64,000 nucleotides of DNA, taken from contig NC_087252.1 in NCBI RefSeq assembly GCF_037042905.1, forward strand, positions 35,368,965 to 35,432,964, given 5' to 3'. The translations under genes and the position numbers were made by a program. Position 1 is the stretch's first letter; every line of letters starts with the position of its first letter. The notes under the pieces were generated by a model. It had not been told where the DNA came from, did not search any database, and worked only from the letters and a program-made list of their open reading frames with translations. The stretch comes from Lytechinus pictus (taxonomy: Eukaryota; Echinodermata; Echinoidea; Temnopleuroida; Toxopneustidae). Shown in pieces: positions 53,018-61,554 of this stretch.

Positions 53018-53959
53018 TGTGTGTGTGTGTGAAGCATGATGTAACCATCTCCATGGTTAGCAAAAGATATGTTTGAGTAGATCCAAAAAAAAAGAATATT
53101 TTGTTTGGGGGTGTGGAAAAGGTTTTGTTTGTTTTGTTTTGTTGATGTTGTGTATTGTTTTGTTTTCGTGTGTGCTTTATATATAAAATCTTTATTCAGA
53201 TTATTGTATACTTTCTAAGAATAAACATAGAGACTTTTTTTGTTGTATTGTCTTACAAAAGTTGGAGGCATGGATATAGATGTATAAGTACTTTTTCTTT
53301 TATGGGATAACCTCTTCACTTAAAAAAGTCTTTACTTTTGACTTTTCATCATACAATACGGTATTATTATACAGTAAATACATGTAAAATTACGAGGTTT
53401 TTGTTATTGGTATTATGGGTTATGATAATATTTGTTCGAAAAATTTACATGTATATCAAAATGTATATTATTTCATTTGTTATATTGCTGTATACGTGTA
53501 CTTCACTTTAATTTGTATACATGTATTTGATTTATTACCCTTGTATGTATGAAAAATGTGATAGTGTCTGAATAAAGGATTTAAAAAAAGCAAAAAAAAT
53601 AAAATGATGTAACCAAAAGGAAAAGTCACTATATGATTATATCAAATAACTAGATTGGATTGGATTGGAATACCATTGCTAATATTTTTACTACATTATT
53701 ATTAGCAAATTATGTAAGATCTTTTCGCTTTCCATATTGTGGAAAAGTGGGAATTTTTTGTAGGGTAACATACCTGTCCTTCTCTCTCCACAAAGCACAG
53801 TAACCTGATCTGAACCGGTGCTGGTCCCGTATGAGCGCAGGGTGGGGTAATGGTTGCCGTCTCGCCCTCCCCGTCGCTGCGTTCCATCTCAAAGTTATGA
53901 GGCTGAATCTGGATTAGTTTATTGACTGCTACCGACCCCGCCATCAGGTTACACATCTC
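29889..53959 (-). CDS. LIPE: hormone-sensitive lipase, five 3' exons (5' part outside window)
   Basis: Neutral lipase hydrolysing diacylglycerol, cholesteryl and retinyl esters at lipid droplets in vertebrates. Minus-strand exons in order: 53959-53774, 48023-47862, 32796-32652, 31611-30668, 30116-29889. All are GT-AG and in frame, giving 554 residues. Counting from the first residue seen: end of the HSL N-terminal domain 1-62 ([16 protein letters not shown]); oxyanion HGGG 103-106; DYSLAPE; nucleophile elbow GDSSGG 175-180 (Ser177); regulatory insert about 240-460, rich in Asp/Glu/Ser; catalytic Asp484 in ALDPLLDD; His514 in LPHGF. The Asp-His spacing of 30 is the same as in mammals. Human LIPE has about 240 more residues upstream; those exons were not found up to 64000. 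The introns are 0.5 to 15 kb and full of repeats. Confidence 0.95.
30117..30667 (-). other. LIPE last intron
   Basis: A 551-bp intron, AT-rich with a GA-rich segment at about 30567-30640. No other feature. Confidence 0.8.
30668..31611 (-). CDS. LIPE: LIPE large exon, nucleophile and regulatory insert
   Basis: A 944-nt exon with the nucleophile GDSSGG near its start, the conserved [14 protein letters not shown], then about 200 residues of acidic, Ser/Thr/Pro-rich sequence, and finally [11 protein letters not shown] and [11 protein letters not shown], which match mammalian HSL. In mammals the insert carries PKA sites. Here KRSS (residues 268-271, at 31292-31303) is the clearest basophilic candidate. 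The insert itself is not alignable by eye with mammals. Donor att/gtaagt. Confidence 0.96.
31612..32357 (-). other. LIPE intron, part without features
   Basis: AT-rich intronic sequence running up to the microsatellite at 32358. Nothing recognised. Confidence 0.7.
32358..32575 (+). repeat. (ATC)n microsatellite in LIPE intron
   Basis: An ATC/ACC trinucleotide array that ends about 75 bases from the splice donor of exon 32796-32652. On the minus strand it gives a spurious Asp-rich frame that runs towards that exon. Confidence 0.95.
32652..32796 (-). CDS. LIPE: LIPE exon, catalytic core
   Basis: Encodes [20 protein letters not shown], then [20 protein letters not shown] through APYLG, ending in phase 1. 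YSLAPE and FPRA are hallmarks of the HSL family alpha/beta hydrolase core. Acceptor aacag, donor ctag/gtaagc. Confidence 0.96.
33419..33679. mobile_element. palindromic MITE, 'cttacaaagagttgcgatt' family
   Basis: CGTCTTACAAAGAGTTGCGA at the left and AACTCTTTGTAAGACG at the right; intronic in LIPE. The element body (tttacaaaggacat, cctgtagaaaa) is shared with the copies at 5474, 35214, 41018 and 47523. Confidence 0.85.
34012..34436. mobile_element. hAT-like MITE with iterated CTTGCCC motif
   Basis: Ends CAGGGTGCTACATAA are perfect inverses, flanked by CTTTT on both sides. CTTGCCC or its inverse GGGCAAG occurs at least eight times, clustered next to both ends, as subterminal binding repeats do in hAT elements. 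No transposase. Confidence 0.85.
34437..35213. other. LIPE intron, no recognised feature
   Basis: Unremarkable AT-rich intron sequence. Confidence 0.6.
35214..35484. mobile_element. palindromic MITE, 'cttacaaagagttgcgatt' family
   Basis: Starts CCCTGTCTTTCAAATAGTTG and ends AACTCTTTGTAAGACAGGG. Same body as the copy at 33419. Confidence 0.85.
36340..36655 (+). repeat. purine-rich (GA/AAAG) tract
   Basis: About 300 bp almost pure purine on the plus strand, pyrimidine on the LIPE sense strand; three overlapping Ser/Leu/Phe frames arise from it. Confidence 0.85.
37021..38612 (+). repeat. 100-bp minisatellite, nine units, split by an insertion
   Basis: Units start near 37021, 37121, 37221, 37321, 37423, 37523 and 37624, then 38403 and 38507. 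Each holds 'gtaaatgcaccact', 'catgagaggtcattcgga', 'catgcatcacttacaagaag' and 'ttgatgaagagractgaaat'. A 680-bp sequence at about 37682-38364 interrupts unit seven. Confidence 0.92.
37682..38364 (-). mobile_element. probable retroelement 3' end inserted in the minisatellite
   Basis: Starts with 'gaaattgaaattgaaaagg' and 'ttttattgaaattattgcac', like the inverted microsatellite tail and 3' UTR of a LINE-type element in minus orientation. It breaks the repeat unit between 'catgcatcactt' and 'acttacaataag', which gives a short 'actt' overlap. No reverse-transcriptase frame. Confidence 0.5.
38799..39174. mobile_element. MITE with CAGACCTGCCAACC ends, copy 3 (diverged)
   Basis: Left CAGACCTGCCAACC; right TGTTGGCATGTCTG. 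Its interior ('cccaacagtgatttttaccg', 'gcgctagtgtcacgc') recurs at about 59180-59370. Confidence 0.75.
39655..39795 (+). repeat. short diverged tandem repeat
   Basis: Four units of about 35-45 bp share '(c)gccaytTAGGGTKGC' (near 39665, 39706, 39735 and 39770). A C tract follows at about 39837. Confidence 0.5.
40154..40816 (+). other. two unrecognised plus-strand reading frames in LIPE intron
   Basis: Frames of 96 codons (40154-40444) and 86 codons (40556-40816). The second contains [20 protein letters not shown], a CxxC-containing basic stretch. Neither is recognised and no flanking exon was found. They are more likely chance frames or transposon remnants than genes. Confidence 0.15.
41018..41505. 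mobile_element. palindromic MITE split by a SINE
   Basis: Left 'catcttacaaagggctatga' and right 'attgtagctctttgtaaaac' are the two ends of the cttacaaagagttgcgatt family. Between them, at about 41290-41474, sits a tRNA-derived SINE. Confidence 0.7.
41290..41474 (-). mobile_element. tRNA-derived SINE, minus strand
   Basis: The reverse strand of 41402-41472 reads as a tRNA-like head: A box AGCTCCGTCGGTAGAGCGG, B box GGGTTCGATTCCC (plus coordinates 41412-41424). The body continues towards 41290. Confidence 0.85.
41510..41676. mobile_element. 170-bp palindromic MITE (gtttcataaagctgttcgta), copy 1
   Basis: GGTGTTTCATAAAGCTGTTC is mirrored by GAACAGCTTTATGAAACGGC, and 'gactggtgatcctttc' by 'gaaaggatcaccagtc'. 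Nearly the whole element folds. Copy 2 is at 46621-46798. Confidence 0.9.
42040..42295 (+). repeat. (GAT)n microsatellite
   Basis: GAT/GGT trinucleotide array in the LIPE intron. It is not coding. Confidence 0.95.
42588..42882 (+). repeat. (GAT)n microsatellite
   Basis: GAT/AAT trinucleotide array; the poly-Met frame is an artefact. Confidence 0.95.
43755..44405. mobile_element. older repeat with 'gataaaaccttgtat' ends, interrupted
   Basis: Left GGCTGATAAAACCTCGTATT and right 'gatacaaggttttatcagac' are imperfect inverses. The interior (aaaggctgtattttga, aagaaagttgctacccatgt) matches an uninterrupted relative at about 61555-61780. Here it is split by the MITE 43871-44250. Confidence 0.7.
43871..44250. 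mobile_element. palindromic MITE with CCATGGTT arms, copy 2 (nested)
   Basis: Arms of about 140 bp: 'aggcccaaattcacaaaggt' against 'acctttgcgaaattggacc', and 'gcgtgcttttgtcacagtgt' against 'cattgtgacaaaagcgtgc'. A related, shorter copy is at 13760-13962. Confidence 0.8.
44693..45416. mobile_element. TTAA-flanked element with piggyBac-like CCCT ends
   Basis: TTAA at 44689-44692 and 45417-45420 flanks perfect inverted ends CCCTAAAAGGACTGGG. CCCT termini are usual for piggyBac. The left end continues into a hairpin GGGGGGCCATCATGGCCCCC; a G tract lies near the right end. No transposase in 724 bp. Confidence 0.9.
45975..46099 (+). repeat. SINE tail segment, copy 1
   Basis: 'gtaattccttaaaaagctgt' to 'aataccctatattattatta'. 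The same segment recurs at 46986-47117. It resembles the 3' part of a tRNA-derived SINE without the head. Confidence 0.75.
46345..46555 (-). mobile_element. partial relative of the TTAA MITE at 15711
   Basis: The inverted sequence matches 15711-16104 over 'gatctcaaaatga', 'aattrygtaattgctgaga' and 'agcaaaataagc', ending 'actggtatttatct'. Confidence 0.7.
46621..46798. mobile_element. 170-bp palindromic MITE (gtttcataaagctgttcgta), copy 2
   Basis: Arms ACCTGGTGGGTGTTTCATAA and TTATGAAACACCCACCTGGG fold back on each other; same family as 41510-41676. Confidence 0.9.
46986..47117 (+). repeat. SINE tail segment, copy 2
   Basis: About 90% identical by eye to 45975-46099, ending in a (TTA)n tail. 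Confidence 0.75.
47523..47772. mobile_element. palindromic MITE, 'cttacaaagagttgcgatt' family
   Basis: Starts GGGCCCTGTCTTACAAAGAG and ends CAACTCTTTGTAAGATGAGC. It lies 90 bases downstream of the LIPE exon 48023-47862 on the sense strand. Confidence 0.8.
47862..48023 (-). CDS. LIPE: LIPE exon, oxyanion-hole HGGG
   Basis: Encodes 54 residues from [20 protein letters not shown] to [10 protein letters not shown], phase 0 at both ends. [18 protein letters not shown] is the HSL-family oxyanion motif. The Lys/Pro-rich linker ([11 protein letters not shown]) is the part that differs most from mammals. The acceptor is a plain cag directly preceded by the long CT tract 48028-48460. Confidence 0.95.
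48028..48460 (+). repeat. GA-rich tract abutting a LIPE splice acceptor
   Basis: About 430 bp of GAGA/GGAAAG sequence. On the LIPE sense strand it is an uninterrupted CT tract ending at the acceptor of exon 48023-47862, so it acts as an oversized polypyrimidine tract. Confidence 0.9.
49303..49545 (+). repeat. (ATC/ATT/TCC)n compound microsatellite, block-repeated
   Basis: Blocks of (ATC)n, (ATT)n and (TCC)n recur four times in the same order; this is intronic in LIPE. Confidence 0.92.
49555..49920 (+). repeat. tandem duplication including an ATC microsatellite
   Basis: 'ttctttttccatttaaagaa', 'ggtcaacttcatctttcaga' and 'tttcatggattkatactat' occur at 49585-49665 and again at 49840-49925, separated by an ATC array (49660-49800). 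Confidence 0.8.
49921..51096. other. LIPE intron, no recognised feature
   Basis: AT-rich sequence with CpG-containing stretches at 50160-50400 but no exon on either strand that I can support. Confidence 0.5.
51097..51296. mobile_element. MITE with TAGTCTGYAGGCACAGACC ends, copy 2
   Basis: TAGTCTGTAGGCACAGACCC at the left; GACTGTGCTTGCAGACTA at the right. AGTCTG/CAGACT repeats inside. Compare 20559-21234. Confidence 0.75.
51478..52079. mobile_element. TTAA-flanked fold-back MITE (AGGTCAAGTCCACC), copy 2
   Basis: TTAA at 51474-51477 and 52080-52083; ends AGGTCAAGTCCACC and GGTGGACTTGTCCT. The arms match 18526-19028 for over 150 bases, with a different, longer centre. Confidence 0.9.
52620..52915 (+). 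mobile_element. tRNA-derived SINE, diverged
   Basis: B box GGGTTCAAATCTAA (52683-52696) and SINE body 'gaggtaaatgggtacctagg' are shared with the SINEs at 23935 and 63265; the A box is eroded. Confidence 0.7.
52959..53031 (+). repeat. (GT)n microsatellite
   Basis: About 72 bp of GT with one A interruption. Confidence 0.97.
53774..53959 (-). CDS. LIPE: LIPE exon, end of N-terminal domain
   Basis: Encodes 62 residues, [20 protein letters not shown] through CFVEREGQ, phase 0 at both ends. Acceptor cttgacag, donor cag/gtatgt. [10 protein letters not shown] and the closing REGQ match the HSL N-terminal domain just before the catalytic domain. The Met in it is internal, not a start. Confidence 0.9.
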
Positions 53960-54004
53960 CTGTCAAGAAAAAAGGAAAAGCAAAGAAAAATTAAAGGATT
54001 GTCA

Positions 54005-54620
54005 ATGTAAACGTAACAATGATGATGATGACAAATAGCAACAAAAAGCGATGTAATATGCTATGAGCAAAATGATTTTATTATAATGCTATGAATGATG
54101 ATGATGATAATGTAGTGATGATGATGGAGATGGTGATGATGATGACAATGATGATGGTGATAATGATGATGATGATGGTAATGATGACGATGGTGGTGAT
54201 AATGATGATGATGATAATTATGATGATTATGATGATGGTGACGATGATGGTGATGATGATGGTAATGATGATGATGATGACAATGATGATGATGTTGATG
54301 ATGATGATGATGGTGGTGATGATGATGAAGATGATGATGTTAGTGATGTTGATGAAGATGATGGTGATGATGATGGTGGTGATAATGATGATGATGTTGA
54401 TGATGGTGATGAAGATGATAATCATGATGATTATGATGATGGTGACAGTGATGATGGTTATGATGATGATGGTGATGATGGTGGTGATAATGATGATGAT
54501 GTTGATGATGATGATGATTATGATGATGAGGTGGTGGTGATGATGCTTATGATGCTGCTGCTGATAATGATGAAGATAATGGTGGCGATGGTGAAGATGA
54601 TGATGACGATGAAGACAGTT
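54005..54620 (+). repeat. (GAT)n microsatellite upstream of LIPE exon
   Basis: About 600 bp of GAT/GGT/GTT trinucleotides on the 5' side of exon 53959-53774, starting 45 bases from its acceptor. Several blocks (GATGATGTTGATGATGGTGATGA-like) are duplicated. Confidence 0.95.
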
Positions 54621-54624
54621 GGTA

Positions 54625-55630
54625 GTGGTTATGATTACGGTGAGGATACATTCTTTTCTTCACAAAACTTAAATATTTTCAATAAAAGTCATCCCTTTTC
54701 TAACATGAGTTGCAGGCAAAATATCAATAATACATGTATAAAATGTTCTTTTTTTAGAGGATAAACTCCTATTTTCACAAAATTGAGTGTGTCAAAGGCA
54801 GTTTCATTTCTTAAAAAAAAAACAGAAAATGAACAAAACAAACATCAATGCAATCGATATCACATGATCCTCTTCGAACAAGGATACTTATAGACTCTTT
54901 TCTTTATAATTCTCAGCAACTTATTATCTGTCAATATCTTGACTTCTATGTAAAAACAGAGCTGTAGAAAATAGTCAATAATAAATTACACGCTTTTAAG
55001 AGGACAAACTCTTTTCTTTTCACAATCTCGTTTTCAATACAATCCATCAATTTCTAGCGGTTTATAATGGCAGTGGGTGTGAAAAATAAATGCACAGCTT
55101 TTACTGTAAAGCCGCGGTCTCTTACATCATCACCATAGCAACATCCACAAACCCACCATTCTAATGGGAATTGAGACAATAAATGAACAAATTAAAACCT
55201 TTCTTTAAGATTATACCCACTATCAAAAGTGAATAGGCTGTTTTGTCGATTTTATGTGGTAAATGGAGCCTATTCTTAATGTGCTTTTAGTTTATGTGGG
55301 TTTAAGAAACAAAAACACATTATGGTAGCTATATACACAGAGGGATAATCTGCTCTGTGGTTATGGCTTCTTTATTTCTGTTAATATTACCAATTCCATT
55401 TTACACAGAAACCATGAGCGGTCTCCAGATCGACACTCTTCTGCAACTTACAAGAACTTTGGTGTTACATACATGCATGTGGAGTGTAGGCAAACACCAA
55501 GCTGAATTCTATTGATGTTAAATAGACACCCATTGGTGGCAGTTCAAAATAAATGATTTGATTTTGCAGGGTAAATTACTTTTCTGTTAACTACATGCAC
55601 TTGATGTTGAAAATATATTGTGATCACCTA
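54625..55630. other. LIPE intron, no recognised feature
   Basis: AT-rich. I searched the minus strand for the missing N-terminal LIPE exons and saw none. Confidence 0.5.
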
Positions 55631-55634
55631 CATT

Positions 55635-55920
55635 ATGGTTTGAACACAGCCTTCTTAGTGGACTGTGACAAGACTGCAATTATGCACTTGCTAACATTAG
55701 CTTGAACGCAGCCTTATCGGTGGACGATGATATGATCACATTCTAGCACTAGCTTAGCATTAGCTTAAATGTAGCCTTATTTGTGAACTGAGATATAATC
55801 GCATTTACATGCACTATTCAACTAAACAGTAGTTTGAATGCAGCCTTTTAATAAAGGATTGCATATGTGCTGCAATTGAGTTTGAACACAGCCTTCATAG
55901 TTTGTGGACTGTCATGATCC
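55635..55920 (+). repeat. diverged tandem repeat, about five units
   Basis: Each unit of about 50-75 bp contains 'gtttgaacacagccttctta' or a variant, followed by 'gtggactgtgac'. Units start near 55640, 55700, 55765, 55830 and 55880. Confidence 0.7.
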
Positions 55921-56549
55921 TAAAAAATTCTCACAATTGCCATCAACACAAATTTCTTTTTCTGAATTTCCTTTCCACTCAGTGATTCTAATCAATTTCA
56001 TGAATAACTGATGAGGGCCAGCTTACAATGTATAGTCTGTTCAATCTTGAATGATTATACATTTTTGAAAAAAGAATTGGGGAATTTTAATCAGTTGTTA
56101 CTTTATACGCAAAGTGCAGTGCCTTCTTTCATAAATTTGCAAGTGAAAAATTGCACCACAATTCCATGTACCGTACAAGGATTTCTCTATTTGAAATCCC
56201 TTCAGAATAATTAACAAGTATGAAATATTCATACTTCGTATTGCAAAATAGACCTACGTGTAGCTGCCAAAGTCAAAACCAGGAGAGAAATATGAATTTA
56301 AAAAACTTTCTGGGTCTACGTACCTCTTTGAGTTCACCAGCCGAAATTTGCTACTTTTCATTACAGTTTATATTGGACCCTATAGGAATTTGAGGGGCTA
56401 TTTTTTAAAATAAATTTTCCAGTGCTCTTGGGAGCATTCCAGGGATGAATTAGCCCCAAGCCCCCGTGCAATATTTTCTCCCTGTTCCAAACATTAGTTC
56501 AGATCCCAATATCAGAATAATGCGTTCAATATGAAGTTCATTGCAAAAC

Positions 56550-56800
56550 ATTAGTGTTAATTTACACCGCCAGTGTTTAAAGAGCATCACACACATTATT
56601 AGACACCGTTGAATTCACGGTGTTAGATGTGCATGTCTTTCAACACCCATTGGTGTCAGAACACTTTCTCTTGTTTTTAACACCATTTGGTGTGATGAGG
56701 AAGTTCAATGGTGTATTTTTAACACCTCATGTTGTTCTTCACATTAGCTCCACTCAACACCGTCTCCCCGTGTTTGCATCTCAATTTGAAAACAACACTT
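56550..56800. repeat. array of AACACC/GGTGTT inverted motifs
   Basis: Within 250 bp, AACACC or GGTGTT occurs at least ten times, mostly as facing pairs around AATTC, ATTT or CCATT centres. It may be a subterminal-repeat MITE; no clear ends were seen. Confidence 0.55.
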
Positions 56801-57066
56801 TGGTAAACCACATTCAAGGTACACCACAATGAAACAGTCTATTAAGATTCTGCTTTAAATATTCATAATCCAAGGCGTACTATTAAAATGTCAGTATGTG
56901 GGAGTCGGATATCACAACAAAATCTCTACCTACATCCCCAAGGCATGTATGTATCTCTTCATCAGCTAGAGATTTCAAAATAGCACAGAGATTCAAGACG
57001 ATTCAATACAGCTTCATCATGCATGTTATCAATTAAGCCTGATAAAGTAAAAGTTACTGGCAACAT

Positions 57067-57546
57067 TAGGTGGTTTCAAACCGCCTCGATCATAAGAATC
57101 CCCGTTAAATTACGAGAACATTTTTAGGCTAAAAAATACCCATTAATTATTCCTGCATTCACACCGCCCCAAAACATACCCTTCGGAATAAATTCCTGAA
57201 GTTATAGGAGCATGCGCAGTATGGTCTAATCAGCAGGCAAGGCGTGAGATTCAAAACCACTAGCCCAGCAGCCACCCACGGCGCCCGCGCCCAACGACAC
57301 GCTGGGCTAAAAGTTCCCTTAAATTGCTTTCACATTGCCAAAATACCTGCGACCTTGGAAAAATCCCCACGAAAGTTCTCGTAATTTCGCCAAGTACCGA
57401 CTATTTAGCGGGTATTTTCTTTCGGGGAAATTACGCGTAGTTTGCTTTCACATTACCAAAATATCTGGTATTTTCTGATCGGGGTAAATTTCCCGATCAG
57501 AGAATACCTGGAACTGACAAACTTCGAGGCGGTCTGAAACCGCCTA
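57067..57546. mobile_element. 480-bp MITE whose TIRs are themselves hairpins
   Basis: Left TAGGTGGTTTCAAACCGCCT and right AGGCGGTCTGAAACCGCCTA. Each end folds on itself (GGCGGTTT/AAACCGCC) and also pairs with the other end. TA on both sides. The interior includes a GC-rich stretch at 57245-57305. Confidence 0.75.
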
Positions 57547-57954
57547 TTTTTTCCCAAACACCAGTGTTACACAAGAGCAATTACGTAAGTGTATAATAAA
57601 GGAAACATAAATAAGCAGCAGTAAAGATCTCGCTTTCAATAATACCATAAAGAAAATTTTAATACTATGCAGCCATGTACAGCAGTACTCAAAAGTAAGT
57701 CAACCCCGCCAGAAAAGGAATAATAAAGGTGTTTAAGTTCTGCCATGTTTTAGATATTCAATTGTCAAGTCAGGTTGATAGGATATTACATTCTTTAAAG
57801 TTTGTTTCTCTTTGCTTGCCGAACATTGTAGCATTGGTGTCTACATACATTGGACACTCAGCATGAAGGAATCAATATTGTAACTGGGGTTCACTAACTT
57901 TTGAGCGCAACTGTAATTGGCTAAAAAAAAAACAGTCCTTCACTTTATAATTTC

Positions 57955-58450
57955 GTGGAGCTCAATAAATCGCTCTCCTTATTTTTTTGAGGAGCTCAAT
58001 TGAGCTCCTCAGAATTGCTCTCCTTGAGGAGCTCAAATCAATTCATTACAATACATGTATGATAAATTGTAGATTTTTCTTAACATCGTATATGCAATAG
58101 CTGTGTAGCTATTAATTAATCTGTGGTGGAACTAGGCCTGGGTCAATACGTTTACAAAATATCGCGCTCCTGCTCACATGTAGACAATATTTACCTAGTT
58201 TAAATTCAAATCAGAGTCGGGAAAGAGGTGAATGTTCTTCATTTCTCTGATAGTTTTCAACTAAATCAAAATAATTTCAAGGAATTATGAAAAATAGATG
58301 GCCATTTCATGGATTTAAAGATGTAAAATGTGAAATTTTAGCAATTTTTTTTTTTTTTTGGAGCGCGATTTTTTGTTATTCCATATTTTTTTAGGAGCGC
58401 GGTAGGAGCGCCGGCGCAATCGCGCTCCTCAAAAAGGAAGGTCTGAAAAA
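57955..58450. repeat. repeat element rich in GAGCTC and GAGCGCGAT motifs
   Basis: Contains the perfect 22-bp palindrome at 57989-58010 (GAGGAGCTCAA and its inverse), and 'atcgcgctcct' / 'aggagcgcg' in both orientations near the right edge. It is possibly an hAT-like element with subterminal repeats (CAGTCCTTCA / CAGTTTTTCAG ends); its limits are uncertain. Confidence 0.45.
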
Positions 58451-59663
58451 CTGCATAGATTATCCTTCTTTTTTCACTGACAAATTTTGACAAAGCTAGA
58501 ATGCCTAGAAGGGCTATTCATGATATAAATGTAGATGAGAATCTAAAGACTTTTAAAACAAAGTACACGTAGACAAATTAAATAGATCACATGCAGTAAT
58601 CGACCAGGTGCAACTATTAAAGTCTGATCTTTTCAGTTTGCTTTCTAGTCAGAAATGAATGCATCTTGTCTAGTACATATGGCTTTGTTTAAACTTCCAC
58701 TGAATAGACCGAATAAGCGTTTTGAAACGCCATTCCAGAATGTATGCTTAATTTTTCTGAGGCAAAATCACGTCATCTTACCACTGGCTTCGCATCGCAT
58801 GTTTTGTTGACCCTATTTTTAGAAAGACTGGCAGGAAAAGGAAATACATGTAAGGGATTCAGGTTTGGTGTTGACCTTGACGTGTCCGTGTTTAATGCAT
58901 CAATGTTTACATCAGGTTAACACCAACTCAAAACAGGCTCACTAGATAGTTGAGCTGTCATTTTTTATAAACTCAGATTAGGTTTTGGAGCTAGGGAACG
59001 CAATCTAAATTGTGCTTCTAACCGATGAAGAGATTCATCTGTATGGTAGAGTTCTATATGTATTATACAGCGATTTTCATTGTTTCACAACCAATTTGCT
59101 CCTTGCAAGTCTGATGTTGAAGGTATATATACATTCCCATTCTAGTTAACTAGTCAACTAGTTCTTTTCACACAACAAGTTTAATACTGGCCCGACAGTG
59201 ATTTTTACCGGTTTGGGACTGTGAGACCGGCGCTAGTGTCACACTTTGTGTATAATACATACTCCATGATCGGAATTTTTTTTTAAGAAGTAACTAATCA
59301 CACAAAAAGAGTATTGGTGTATTCATAGCAAAAAAAGATAAACAAATACTCTAAAAAGGGAACGGTTGGCAATGAAGATTTATTCTCGAATCTAACCAGA
59401 TATCACATTCTATACAATACAGATCCATTCCTGTTTTGGCAGTGAGGTCTTGGTCTCCTATCTGTCTTGGTCCTGGACCAGTCCTGGTCTCAGCTATTGA
59501 TCAATCAACCGTCCATCTTTATTACAGTCCTCATATCGACTGGTCAAGTTTGTTTAATAATTGGGGTTTTTTTTCAATTTGATCGGCCATATATTTTCAA
59601 GCTAAATGTTTTTAAAGTAACTTTTTTTTTTCAATTGAATCAAGATAAAATAAAATACTTTAA

Positions 59664-60598
59664 GGACGTTCCACAGTTATGTTTGTGCGCATTATGATCT
59701 GCGCATAGTTTACACTCTGCGCGCTGACGTCACAATGGATGAACAGGTGATTAATTAGCTGCGGGTATGAGCTGATTTTTCTCATCTTCTGCACTTTAAC
59801 TGCAGATCCGATGTGTTATTTCATGAAGCTAAAAAGTGGAATTATTCCATGGACGATTACAAAAAAATTATCTACAATTTCAAAATACTTTACTCTGCAG
59901 TGCTGCCAAGAATCACGAATATTACCCCGAGTTTGAATAAATGGTAGAGTGGTTTTGATTTTTTCTTCACATAGATACAAAGTATTCGGCGCATTTTTGG
60001 TGTTTTAAAAAGCACATTTGCCCTAATAAAAATGCTGATAGTTTAAAAACAAGCACATGAACCCCTATTTTTTAATGTTTGTACCTCTTAGGTATACCTT
60101 CCTTTACAACTCTGCAAATTTTGGTGAAAATGACATGGATTTTGAATAAAGTGCAGCATTTATTGTACGTTTAAAATTTGTTACTGAAATTTCACATTTT
60201 TTAGATTGGGATTTTGTTATCTTTTATGCCATTTCTAAGAACTGGCAGTGCTGTTAAACTTAAAATTGCAAACAAATAGCACTATAAATAGATTCTCCAG
60301 TCTAACGATACAATTATTAACTCTCTTACGAAATTTGATGACTTTTTCATGTATTTTGACTGAGTAATAGAGGTTTAAACTCATTGTAGTAATCTTGGGC
60401 GGTCTAAAAATGCCAAATTCTTTTGAATGCGCAATTTTTAAGAACATCAATTTAGGTGAACTTTGAAGCTCTATAGCAAAAAATCAAGCACATGGACCTA
60501 TGTTAATTTTTGCATATTTCGAATATTAAGGTTCTAAAGTATCTATGTGCAAAGTTTGGTGAAAATGACATGGATTTAACTTTAACTGTGGAACGTCC
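59664..60598. mobile_element. 935-bp TTAA-flanked element (GGACGTTCCACAGTTA ends)
   Basis: TTAA at 59660-59663 and 60599-60602 flanks perfect inverted ends GGACGTTCCACAGTTA. An internal duplication repeats 'aagcacatgaac' and 'ggtgaaaatgacatggattt' in the middle and at the right. No transposase. Confidence 0.88.
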
Positions 60599-60602
60599 TT
60601 AA

Positions 60603-61550
60603 ATAGCATTGTTATTGCCATGATAATTCTTCTGGGATGATGACTACCAAGTTAAAGAGATCATTGGATAAATTTCATTGGATGGGTTGCCAGACATTTT
60701 TACCAAAAAGTTTGCCCACAGTTGCAAGAAGTCTAGTAGCTTCTCCAATTTCAGTCTAATCACTGAATTCATGAAACATTCTTGTTTCTGTGAAGGATGC
60801 TTGATGTTTATAGCTCTACGCTGTCGTGTCTAATGGGAATGTCTTTTCCGATGGGCGCGAAAACACAAGTGATTTGTTTCTCTCCCTCAAAGCCATTAAA
60901 TGCCTTGGTAAGTGGGATGTAAATCATGTATATCAATCACGACACAACCTAGAGAGACAATCTTAATAGTCATGCCATTTCAAAATAGGAACATGCAAGT
61001 CACTAAACCGGTGATATATTTGCCATTTTCACGCTTGATAATAGGAGATTTGTGTGTTTCATTTCACTGCTTTACTAGCAAAAATGCGTTAAAATGTTTT
61101 CTCATATAAAGGAATTTTTAAAAATAGGAAACTGTTTTTGACAAGGATGGGAGGCACACAATGTATCTTTTTCTGGTACAAAAATCAACAATATGTAATT
61201 TTTTTTAAATAACAAGAACATGAAAGGGATTAAAATTCATGTTTTCCAACTATAAGAAGATCTCATATGTCATCTTTGGAAGATATCAAGTCCTTCTGGC
61301 TCATCAAATTAAAATATCAATGTGACCGGGGCTCAGCTTGAGTTGACATAGATCACACCCAAAGGTGTCTCATTTACAGAAAAATTACAAATTAAGAGCG
61401 TTAGATTTCAAAGGTCACATGACTTCACAGCCTAATTAATGACTTAAAATGATTTTTTTATTTCTCCAAAAAGATAAGGTTAAGCATTAATTGATTCGTT
61501 TCAATGTATTTCTTGTTTAGGGAAGCATGTCGTGGCTTGGGCTGAAAATC
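60603..61550. other. no recognised feature
   Basis: AT-rich sequence; the frames present are short and unrecognised. Confidence 0.5.
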
Positions 61551-61554
61551 CATG

